From contig NZ_CP101824.1 in NCBI RefSeq assembly GCF_024498195.1, forward strand, positions 2,480,001 through 2,544,000: a stretch of 64,000 nt of DNA, written 5' to 3'. The notes beneath the pieces are model-generated. The model was given only the letters and a program-made list of their open reading frames with translations, did not search any database and was not told where the DNA came from. The translations under genes were made by a program, and so were the position numbers. Position 1 is the stretch's first letter. Every line of letters begins with the position of its first letter. Positions 42,764-49,885 of the stretch are shown piece by piece. This DNA is from Halovivax cerinus. GTDB taxonomy: Archaea > Halobacteriota > Halobacteria > Halobacteriales > Natrialbaceae.

Positions 42764-42925
42764 GCGGTCACTGGCCTCGAGCGAGACCCACCTCGTTCAC
42801 GGTGGTCTCAGTTTCCCGAATCGTCGTCGCTCTGACTCACACTCTGGTAACGGCTCCACCGTTCACTATTCGTGGTTCTCGCTTCGCTCCGAACCACGTT
42901 CCGTTCGTCGTAGAAAGAGCCGGTG

Positions 42926-42997
42926 GAGGGATTGTGAACTACGCGAAGACGGTCGCTCGTTTCACTCGCGCTGCGTCTTCTCTCGTTCAAATCCCTC
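42926..42997. repeat. Imperfect palindrome made of tRNA-end-like arms
   Basis: Left arm GAGGGATTGTGAAC (42926-42939) is answered by GTTCAAATCCCTC (42985-42997); inner GAAGAC/GTCTTC bases also pair. Both arms resemble the T-arm end of the tRNA-Thr gene that forms the attachment site 40 nt further right. It may be a remnant of an earlier insertion. Confidence 0.65.
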
Positions 42998-43033
42998 GAT
43001 GGCTGTTGCTGCTCACGAATTGTTCGCAGCAAC

Positions 43034-43062
43034 AAGCCGGTGGAGGGATTTGAACCCTCGAC
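43034..43062 (+). repeat. attL: 29-bp copy of the tRNA-Thr 3' end
   Basis: Begins AAGCCGGTGGAGGGATTT and ends CCCTCGAC; identical to 54302-54330. It contains the T-arm and acceptor 3' strand of tRNA-Thr in antisense orientation, but what follows (GCGCCGAGGC...) cannot fold as the rest of a tRNA. Confidence 0.88.
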
Positions 43063-43133
43063 GCGCCGAGGCACTCTGTACCTCGACGCTACCGCCGGTC
43101 CGTACGCGGCCGTGCCTCTGCTGGTGGACGTAC

Positions 43134-44153
43134 ATGGAGAAACCCATGCAACTAAAGCCCACACCGCCGCAAGACGCCAAGAAGCGCTACCTGAAGAAGA
43201 AGCAGACCTACGTCTCAGATAAGACGTATTACAACTACAACACTGCTCTCAAGCGATTTCTGGAGTACCTTGACGAACGCGGGATAGACGACATGCGCGA
43301 CGTTGACAGCGACGAGATTGTGCGGTTCGAGGAGTGGCGGTTGACCGATGTGAAGCCCATCACGTGCCGCAACGACATGCGGACGGTCAAGAACTTCATC
43401 CAGTTTTCCGAGACCATACAGGCCGTCCCTGTCGGGCTACACGAACTTGTCGAACCCACGAAAGTATCCGCAGACGACGAGATATGTGACGATGTTCTCA
43501 CGCGGCAAGAAGCCAGCGCTATCCTCGATTACGTCGGGAAGTACGAATACGCCAGTACTCGCCACGTCATCATGCTCGTTCTGTGGAAGTGCGGAATGCG
43601 GATTGGCGGACTACGGGCGCTCGATGTTGAGGACTTTGACGAGGGACGGCCAGCGGTCGAAATCCGTCACCGGCCCGAGACAGGGACGCCTCTCAAGCGG
43701 AAGGAAAACAGCGAGCGTGACGTAATCATCACTTCCGAGACCGCCGAAGTGGTCCAGGACTACATCGAGACGACGCGTCCTGATTCCACCGACGATTACG
43801 GCCGGAAGCCGCTAATCGCTACTGACCACGGGAGGGCCAGCCGAACGACAATCACGAAACACGTCTATATTGCTACTCGACCGTGCTTCTACAATGGCGG
43901 GAAGTGCCCTTCCGACCGCGACCCGAACGAATGTGAAGCGACGTACTGGGGTCACGCCTCGAAGTGTCCAAGTTCGGTTAGTCCCCACGCGCTCCGGCGA
44001 GGATACGTGACGGCCGCCAGAAACGCGGGCCAACCGAAAGACGTGACCGGCGAACGGGTGAACATGAGCGGGAAGATTCTGGAGAAGCATTACGACAAGG
44101 GGTCTTACGACGAGAAGGCCGAACGCCGGAGGGACCACCTGAAGGACATATAG
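43134..44153 (+). CDS. int: Tyrosine integrase of the element
   Basis: A 339-aa site-specific recombinase. The SAM-like N-terminal domain (about 15-100) is followed by a catalytic domain with R156 (GMRIGGLRALD), a lysine near 188-190, H285xxR288 (SPHALRRGY) and nucleophile Y320 (ILEKHYDKG). A Cys-rich insertion (C251, C258, C267, C278) before the HxxR motif may bind zinc. It should integrate and excise the element at the tRNA-Thr site. ATG at 43134 is preferred; the frame extends to 42999 through the attachment site, but that part is not protein-like. Confidence 0.9.
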   Translation: MEKPMQLKPTPPQDAKKRYLKKKQTYVSDKTYYNYNTALKRFLEYLDERGIDDMRDVDSDEIVRFEEWRLTDVKPITCRNDMRTVKNFIQFSETIQAVPVGLHELVEPTKVSADDEICDDVLTRQEASAILDYVGKYEYASTRHVIMLVLWKCGMRIGGLRALDVEDFDEGRPAVEIRHRPETGTPLKRKENSERDVIITSETAEVVQDYIETTRPDSTDDYGRKPLIATDHGRASRTTITKHVYIATRPCFYNGGKCPSDRDPNECEATYWGHASKCPSSVSPHALRRGYVTAARNAGQPKDVTGERVNMSGKILEKHYDKGSYDEKAERRRDHLKDI

Positions 44154-44216
44154 AACAAGAAGCCCTCACAGCCCCCCTACAGCCTTTCAAGAGTTTTGTG
44201 ACTATATTCCCCTCTG

Positions 44217-44480
44217 ATGAGAATTGACCCAGTCAGGGCGGTATCTGGGGCCATTTGGATGCCTGGGAGCGTGACCACAATCTGCGAGAAGGTCAAGTCC
44301 CGACGAGACCTTCACATGCTTCGACTTGGGTACATCACGGCGGCCCTGAACGCGAGACAGCCGGTAGACGTGACCGCCGAGCGGACCAACGTGAGCCGCG
44401 AGGTGCTGGACAAGAACTACGACGCCCGAACCGACAGCGAGAAGCGGGAAGTGCGCAAGCGGTTCTTGGAGGACGTGTAA
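44217..44480 (+). pseudogene. C-terminal fragment of a second tyrosine integrase
   Basis: The last 60 residues (from HMLRLGYITAALNARQ to NYDARTDSEKR) follow the end of the adjacent integrase closely: HxLRxGY, then DVTAERTNVSREVLDKNYD with the catalytic Tyr. Everything before the HxxR box is missing; the first 30 codons have no match. This suggests a remnant of another integrase gene, left by duplication or by an earlier element at this site. Confidence 0.7.
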
Positions 44481-44555
44481 ACTAAATCCATCAGTGATAG
44501 ACGGAAATGGTTCCTGAATTGTTAGGTACAGAATATCGTCGTTAGCAGTTTGGTG

Positions 44556-45206
44556 TTACCACCCGGAGGGGGTCGCGAGGCGGTATTTCACCTTCCGTCC
44601 AACCCTCTCCTTCTCCACGAGGCCTAACTTGTGGAACCAACTGTTATAGTAGCCGGTGTAGTACTTTCCAGAGCCCTTGTATTCGTCCACGAGCGTTTCT
44701 TCGAGTTCTTCGCGGAGCAGACCCCCATCATCCCGATGTGCTTCGAGAGTTCCGAGGTAGAAGAATGCGCTTCCATAGGGTTGCATACCGATTAACAGGG
44801 TCCGCTCTATGGGCCGAAGGTCGGGACCATTATCGAACACAGAAGCGAACTCCCGACCGGTATCAGTCAGAGATATTTCGGTGTCCGGGTCACGGTCACC
44901 TGTAGTGTTAAAGAACGCCCCCTCATCTGTTTCCACGATACCGAAGTTGTACGAACCTTCCTCCGCGTCAATGTGACCCTCACTCTGGAGGTAGGCTCGT
45001 AACTCCTCAAAGGTCACCGTTTCCTCACTCTCAACAAAGTTGAATGCGGCCTTGACTGCCTCGGGGTTCGAGGACCACCGCAGTATCGGTAGTTCATCGT
45101 CCCGTTCCACATCTTCGAGTAACTTTCGTCGTTCCTCGGGGGAGAGTTTTTTCAACTGCTCTTCGAGGTCGTCACGGTTCGGATTTTCGTCGGATTCGTT
45201 TGTCAT
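44556..45206 (-). CDS. Winged-helix-like DNA-binding protein
   Basis: The ATG at 45206 gives 216 residues. An acidic charged helix (ENPNRDDLEEQLKKLSPEERRKLLEDV) is followed by two domains that each look like a winged helix: about 50-110 (SNPEAVKAAFNFVESEETVTFEELRAYLQSEG) and the C-terminal part (EELEETLVDEYKGSGKYYTGYYNSWFHKLGLVEKERVGRKVKYRLA). It is probably a regulator of the element. The frame extends to a GTG at 45239 but the ATG is preferred. No closer family recognised. Confidence 0.65.
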   Translation of the reverse strand: MTNESDENPNRDDLEEQLKKLSPEERRKLLEDVERDDELPILRWSSNPEAVKAAFNFVESEETVTFEELRAYLQSEGHIDAEEGSYNFGIVETDEGAFFNTTGDRDPDTEISLTDTGREFASVFDNGPDLRPIERTLLIGMQPYGSAFFYLGTLEAHRDDGGLLREELEETLVDEYKGSGKYYTGYYNSWFHKLGLVEKERVGRKVKYRLATPSGW

Positions 45207-45722
45207 CTCTGACTTCCTCCACCCCACACTTGCACCCACTGACTAATATGTCTTACTCTGACTGAAGTTGACTTAGACTGACTTGGATAGGGGAAGGTTG
45301 ATGTTGGGTATTTCAGTCCGATTCCTAAGTCCCAAATGTGCTGAAAGCGGGAACGGTTGGACTCTCCATGATTCCAGTCGGTTTTCCTCTACTCAAAATA
45401 TCACTATCCGTTATCTCCCATAGGGCCGGTTTTCAATATGCCGATAATCCGAGAATCGACCAATAGGTACCACTACACGAGCCGGTTGCTTCGCATAGGA
45501 CGCAGGAAGGAGACAACCCCTTCTTGCCAAATTGGGTCCTCCCGATTCAGCGAGAAGGCCACCGTCCTATCAAGTCGCCCCTCTGACCCGAAGGGTTTGG
45601 GACACTTGGAGGAGGTGGCCGCTCTACTGGCATTGGGTTTTCCGATAGAGTCTCATCGGCCCCAGAACCCGAACTGCTTCACTACAGTTAATGGTCAACC
45701 CTTTATATACCACCCCCTAACC
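45207..45722. other. Gene-free gap inside the element
   Basis: About 515 nt, relatively AT-rich. Short direct copies of TGACTGAAGTTGACTTAG/ TTAGACTGACTTGG type occur near 45255-45290. A plus-strand ORF from 45438 overlaps the next gene antisense and lacks family features. It may contain the promoter of the 44556-45206 gene. Confidence 0.4.
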
Positions 45723-46361
45723 TCACCCCTCCATGTGCTGAATGAAAAGTTCCGTGACCCGGTGTTCATATTCCAGCGGGAACTCTTCATTATACTTGTC
45801 AAACTCGGGGTAATAGCGAAGGTCTCCACGCCGAACCCATCGCTCAATCCGAGCATATGCCTTCCGTATCCATTTCACGGAGACACCAAACCGTTGACTC
45901 ACGTCCTCCAGTCGGAACTCAGTCGGCTTTTCCTCCTCAGGGACATTCGGGTGTCCGCGCCGTCGGTCGGTCTCTGAGGTCTCAACCACGTACAGACAAG
46001 TGACAACAGCGAAGGTCTCCTTGTACGTCCCGAACTTCCTCCCCGAGAGCCGATGAAACAACCCTTTTGCATGGGCGCGTTCTCGCTGGGTGAGGGGCAA
46101 TTGAGAGGAACAGGCCTGTATTAGCCGGTCGTTCTCAAGCCAGTTGTAGAACGGCTTGTTCCACCAACCGAAGTTCTTGTAGCCATTGTTAGTCAGGTCT
46201 TTGTCTTGGTACCAATCTTCGTAGCGGCGCGGAAACCGGTCATCGTCCCATGTATCGTCCGGGTCGTAATGTTCTGTTTTCTCGTGCCACCAGATGATTG
46301 TTGCATTGTTGGTGTCTGCCTGTTCGAGACTCCCGTAGGTAGGTGCATCTACAGTTTTCAT
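45723..46361 (-). CDS. TFB-like (cyclin-fold) or HTH protein of the element
   Basis: A 212-aa protein starting MKTVDAPTYGSLEQADTNNA. Residues about 90-190 (TQRERAHAKGLFHRLSGRKF, FAVVTCLYVVETSE, FRLEDVSQRFGVSVKWIRKAYARIER) resemble the second cyclin repeat and HTH of archaeal transcription factor B, without an N-terminal zinc ribbon or B-finger. The first 80 residues are rich in Asp, Trp and Tyr and unfamiliar. It could be a specialised factor that directs transcription of the element's genes; the resemblance is weak and needs a profile search. Confidence 0.55.
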   Translation of the reverse strand: MKTVDAPTYGSLEQADTNNATIIWWHEKTEHYDPDDTWDDDRFPRRYEDWYQDKDLTNNGYKNFGWWNKPFYNWLENDRLIQACSSQLPLTQRERAHAKGLFHRLSGRKFGTYKETFAVVTCLYVVETSETDRRRGHPNVPEEEKPTEFRLEDVSQRFGVSVKWIRKAYARIERWVRRGDLRYYPEFDKYNEEFPLEYEHRVTELFIQHMEG

Positions 46362-46577
46362 TGAGAATCCGGGGAAGTCTCTAAGACTTTACACAGACCG
46401 CCAGTCTATGGAGAACACTCCCCCATACTTCTCTCACCACACCGCTTAACTCTATCGTAGTGCCGTCGTCTGATTTCAAAGTCAAGAAGGGGCCTTCTAT
46501 GCGGGCTATCAACTCCGAATAGTCATGCAAGTTACAAGTGCTTTGGTGGTTGCGTTAGGCCGGTGTCAAAATTCGGC

Positions 46578-46856
46578 CTACTCCTTAGAAGCAGGCTTCC
46601 AGAAGACGACTGCCCGCCCGCCGACTTTCTTCCGCCGGAGGTCTCCCCGCTCAACCAACTCGGTTACTTTGTTCAGCGCAGTCCGGCGCGACACGTCGAG
46701 GGCGTCCGCGACCTCGTTGGTCGTCCGTGGTTCGTGGTCGGTGAACACCGCGAGGGCGTCATCAGGCCGGACCGTCTCTGTATAGCGGCCCTGGTCGTTT
46801 CGGTCGCGGTCGTCATCGTCCATACGCTCGCCTTCTCGCCGCGTAGGTTTATCCAT
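46578..46856 (-). CDS. Small winged-helix regulator
   Basis: A 92-aa protein. After a charged N-terminus (an ATG at 46823 is also possible), residues 35-85 form a winged helix: RPDDALAVFTDHEPRTTNEVADALDVSRRTALNKVTELVERGDLRRKKVGG (quoted in parts: TTNEVADALDVSRRTA is the recognition turn). ArsR/MarR-like; likely a repressor within the element. Divergent from the SWIM-protein gene. Confidence 0.7.
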   Translation of the reverse strand: MDKPTRREGERMDDDDRDRNDQGRYTETVRPDDALAVFTDHEPRTTNEVADALDVSRRTALNKVTELVERGDLRRKKVGGRAVVFWKPASKE

Positions 46857-46989
46857 TGCCTTCGAAGGCTACCGACGGCCTTATATCCTCTTCCTTCGTA
46901 GGCAAAGGTGAGAAGAACTGGTTCCTCGGGACATTGGAATGTCCGGGTGCTGGAACACCCGAACCGGCTTCTCTGATAGGAGAAAGCCA

Positions 46990-47466
46990 ATGCAAGCCAA
47001 CAATCGCGGAAGACAAAAGAGTGCCGTTGACCACTTGAACTTCGGACCTGCTACGTCGAAGCGCGTGACGTGGGAAGCGTGGGAGTTCACCGTGACCGAC
47101 CCGTACCTCGTAGAAGTCACCAACGCCAGTTACGGCTTCGAGAAGGGCGACCACTCATACACGGTCGGCGTTGAGGAGCGCGACGGGCTGGCCGTTCCCG
47201 TCGATTGCGAATGTCCTGCCGACGAGTATCAGGAGGAGTACGACTGTAAGCACAAGGTAGCGCTGGCGACCATCGGCGGTCCGACGGTACTGAACGCCGC
47301 TATCGAGTACGAATCGACCTCTCGTAACCGTTCGACCGGAAGCGAGGAGCGAGCCGATACCATCCGAGCAGACGGTGGGAAGCCAGTAGAGACGGATGAC
47401 GACTGCGACTGTGCTTTCCTGTCGGGCCTCCCTTGCTGGCCGTGCTACCGAGACGGTGAGTTCTGA
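46990..47466 (+). CDS. SWIM zinc-finger protein
   Basis: The ATG at 46990 gives 158 residues. SWIM motif CECPADEYQEEYDCKHKVALA (CxCx9CxH) near residues 75-95, preceded by a beta-strand YTVGVEERDGLAVPVDCECP. The C-terminus has CDCAFLSGLPCWPCY, a possible second cysteine site. SWIM domains bind DNA or proteins; this short form is common in haloarchaeal mobile elements. It overlaps the next gene by one base, so they are coupled. Confidence 0.78.
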   Translation: MQANNRGRQKSAVDHLNFGPATSKRVTWEAWEFTVTDPYLVEVTNASYGFEKGDHSYTVGVEERDGLAVPVDCECPADEYQEEYDCKHKVALATIGGPTVLNAAIEYESTSRNRSTGSEERADTIRADGGKPVETDDDCDCAFLSGLPCWPCYRDGEF

Positions 47467-47708
47467 TGGTGGAGAGCCGTCTCCCGGTTGAATGGATTGC
47501 TATCGGTGCGGGTGTAATCGCTCTCGGGATATTCGTCGTGGCTGGCCTGTTCTCCGTTGGAGCGGGACTGTGGGCCGTGTATGCCCTCGGGAGGGTAGAT
47601 ACGGGCTGGGGCATGGTTTGGATAGGGGTCGCCCTTCTGGCCGTTCCTGTTGCTCTGTACGGCTTAGGGAAAGGGGTAGGCAGGGTCTGGGAGATGCTTG
47701 GTCGCTAA
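47466..47708 (+). CDS. Small two-helix membrane protein
   Basis: An 80-aa protein with two transmembrane helices (VEWIAIGAGVIALGIFVVAG; MVWIGVALLAVPVALYGL) and short loops. Its ATG overlaps the last base of the SWIM stop. Function unknown; it may localise or partner the SWIM protein. Confidence 0.65.
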   Translation: MVESRLPVEWIAIGAGVIALGIFVVAGLFSVGAGLWAVYALGRVDTGWGMVWIGVALLAVPVALYGLGKGVGRVWEMLGR

Positions 47709-47841
47709 AGGCTTCGGACAATCCTTCTCTCCCGTTCACAAGGGGACAGTAGTTAGTGAAAGCTAATCAGGAGCGTTCATTATATTACCTTTGTACCCTA
47801 CTGGTTCTCAGCGTAATCAAACAAATCGACCGAGGCATCAA

Positions 47842-48543
47842 TTACGAACCAGTCCGTTTATCGCCACTAAACCGAATTTCGCAAACTTGGTCTGAGTAAA
47901 AATCTGCTATAGCGTATTGGATGAACCGCCTATTGAACTTCTTTTTTCGGGAATTAAATACCAGCACTCCGACTATACTGCTAAGAATCGTTAGTCCGAG
48001 AATGGGCCAAGACCGAACCATGCCCAGACCATGGTACTTCAGGACGGCCCCAAGAAGCGAGAGAGCAATCACAGGAAACCAGACTGCCCACATACTCCGG
48101 TGGAACGAGTGGAGAGCCTGAAAACGGAGGGCACGAGTAGCGGGTGTTGTTTCGATGTAGCTCAGAAGCAATCTGAACATATGGCCGTAGTCTTCGAAGT
48201 CCGGGGGCAGAGCAAATTTTCGCCGTAGGAGTGGCCACAGACTCTCTTCGACATGAGTAATGGCTATATCTACATTATCCACGTCCTCTCCTTTTGACGC
48301 GCGAACTACATCACCAAAAATAGTTGGAGTACCGTCAAGACTACTGGCTATAGCTTGGACTACGTGACCCAGAACCAGGGATGCCACGAGGAAAACACCT
48401 GCGGAAAATGCACTCGTCGTGATTTGCACGTAATTCTCAACCTGGTAAATGGTAGTAATAGCCAGGAGCAGAACTGCTCCAGGAACAAGACTTACCAGAA
48501 CATCGTAGAGTTCGAGCGCCCGGAAGCTACGTGCAACAGACAT
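47842..48543 (-). CDS. Membrane partner of the MBL hydrolase
   Basis: A 233-aa protein with about four transmembrane helices: ALELYDVLVSLVPGAVLLLA, AFSAGVFLVASLVLGHVVQA, and two near 145-205 (VWFPVIALSLLGAVLKYH; SWPILGLTILSSIVGVLVF). A cytoplasmic loop of about 80 residues and a basic C-terminal tail (SRKKKFNRRF) complete it. It starts 12 nt after the MBL gene on the same strand, so the two form a module. No known family is recognised; the layout recalls two-component anti-phage modules with a membrane effector, as inference only. Confidence 0.68.
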   Translation of the reverse strand: MSVARSFRALELYDVLVSLVPGAVLLLAITTIYQVENYVQITTSAFSAGVFLVASLVLGHVVQAIASSLDGTPTIFGDVVRASKGEDVDNVDIAITHVEESLWPLLRRKFALPPDFEDYGHMFRLLLSYIETTPATRALRFQALHSFHRSMWAVWFPVIALSLLGAVLKYHGLGMVRSWPILGLTILSSIVGVLVFNSRKKKFNRRFIQYAIADFYSDQVCEIRFSGDKRTGS

Positions 48544-48555
48544 TAAAGCTCCCTT

Positions 48556-49545
48556 TCACACCAATCGGTCATACCGCTTGGTATCTGCTTTCTGGGAAGC
48601 GTAGTCTCGTCCAAAGACGGAGACCACCCATGTATCTGGATTTGAGGCTTGAATCCGGATGCGACCATCATTGCGGGTGGTAAGGACGTATCTGGTTTCC
48701 ATATTACCTGTGTCCTCATGTTCTACAGGTACCCCTGTCGCGTGACTATAGTAGTCTGTTGTAGCAGGGTTTTTAGGGTCGCCCTCATCTGAAACTAACA
48801 CCAAGTCAGGATTGATATGCTCAACGAGTTCATCATCGTAACTGCTGTCCCGGCCATGATGGGGCGCAACCAACACCTCAGAATCCGCTATTGCACTCAT
48901 GGCCGAGTCGTTGTCTTTTAATTCTTCAATTCCTTTCGGCATGAGGTCGCCCATCGTTACGTATTGGAAGCCGAACGAGTTGACCACAGTCACCCTGCTA
49001 AGGTTATTTAGTTTCTTGAATCGGGTGCTACCGAGGTCCGAATCGCTTGTTCCAAAGGTGTGAAAGGTTACACCCCTATCTGGGATACCGCCATCAGCCC
49101 GAACCTTACTAAGATTTTGTTCATCAAGTGCCCAGGAAGGGTCCGAGGGATAGGTATCAGGGTCGCCGTCGTATTCGTCAAGTCTATTAAGATAGTACTC
49201 GGCGTCCTCGATGTACTCTGTGTCACCATTCTCTTGCGCCATTTCCAGTCCTTCCCCAACTAACTCCGTGGCCGATTTTGGCCTCTGAAGCATACTGGGT
49301 GCCAGGCCCAGTTCCTTCATTACGTCGAGGTCCTCAATGTGGTCGTGGTGAGGGTGGCTGATAATTAGATAGTCGATGTTGTTCACTCCGAAGCGGCTAT
49401 CATTTATCCATCTGAGTGGAGACCAATCATCGTTAGCACCACAGTCAATTACAACGTCCTTTGTGCGTGCCCTCATATAGGCGGCGCTACCATGTTCAAC
49501 ATCCCAGAACCGAATATCTAAGGTGTGATTACTCTTACTCCCCAT
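48556..49545 (-). CDS. ComEC/Rec2-like MBL-fold hydrolase
   Basis: A 329-aa protein, with no membrane domain. The MBL core has FWDVEHGSAAYMRART (opening strand), VVIDCGAND, the zinc motif SHPHHDHIEDLD, VTMGDLMPKG (aspartate ligand) and APHHGRDSSYDDEL (last histidine), a pattern closest to the ComEC C-terminal nuclease-like domain. About 60 residues (95-160) form an inserted helical region. Likely a cytoplasmic nuclease or phosphodiesterase acting with the adjacent membrane protein. ATG at 49545, with TATA-like TTTATAGTAAG about 30 nt upstream. Confidence 0.8.
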   Translation of the reverse strand: MGSKSNHTLDIRFWDVEHGSAAYMRARTKDVVIDCGANDDWSPLRWINDSRFGVNNIDYLIISHPHHDHIEDLDVMKELGLAPSMLQRPKSATELVGEGLEMAQENGDTEYIEDAEYYLNRLDEYDGDPDTYPSDPSWALDEQNLSKVRADGGIPDRGVTFHTFGTSDSDLGSTRFKKLNNLSRVTVVNSFGFQYVTMGDLMPKGIEELKDNDSAMSAIADSEVLVAPHHGRDSSYDDELVEHINPDLVLVSDEGDPKNPATTDYYSHATGVPVEHEDTGNMETRYVLTTRNDGRIRIQASNPDTWVVSVFGRDYASQKADTKRYDRLV

Positions 49546-49885
49546 CGTGTATAACCGTTATGTTTGCTTACTATAAAGCGTTCCGTGACCGAAGTGGAAG
49601 TGAAAACCATGATAGATAGGTAACTATTAGTAATGCGGTTCTATATTTATTGTGGCCTGCTGAGTGTATCGATATTATCTTCCTTATATTTGTTAGTGCC
49701 GTATTTACGAATTATTACTTTGAGGTGGGCCGATGGTTTATGCATTTGGATAAGGTCGATATGTCCTTCGAAAATAGTTTGCTTAATTAGGTATCTAACT
49801 ATTCTCGCGAGCAGTAGCAACCAATAGCCCGAGAACAGGGACTTCTGTCAGGAGCTTTTTAATCCCCCGTTGTATCCAGTAATGC
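49546..49885. other. Divergent AT-rich intergenic region
   Basis: About 340 nt between the MBL gene and the large R-M gene, clearly AT-rich. It includes a minus-strand TATA-like element near 49572-49582 (TATAAAGCG on the plus strand) and, for the R-M gene, TTTTTAATCCC 20-30 nt before the ATG at 49886. A 64-codon hydrophobic ORF at 49633 is not supported. Confidence 0.5.

Noticed and set aside
43036-43098. Possible second tRNA gene beside the integrase
   Set aside because: It shares only the T-arm and acceptor 3' strand; the 5' acceptor half, D-arm and anticodon stem cannot be formed.
42999-43133. Upstream extension of the integrase frame through attL
   Set aside because: It would encode the tRNA repeat and has no similarity to integrase N-termini; the ATG at 43134 is the better start.
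45438-45977. 179-codon plus-strand frame in the element
   Set aside because: Antisense to the TFB-like gene over half its length, with no recognisable domain and shadow-like composition.
49633-49827. 64-codon hydrophobic frame before the R-M gene
   Set aside because: Hydrophobic content follows from AT-rich DNA; no start signal, no neighbour coupling.
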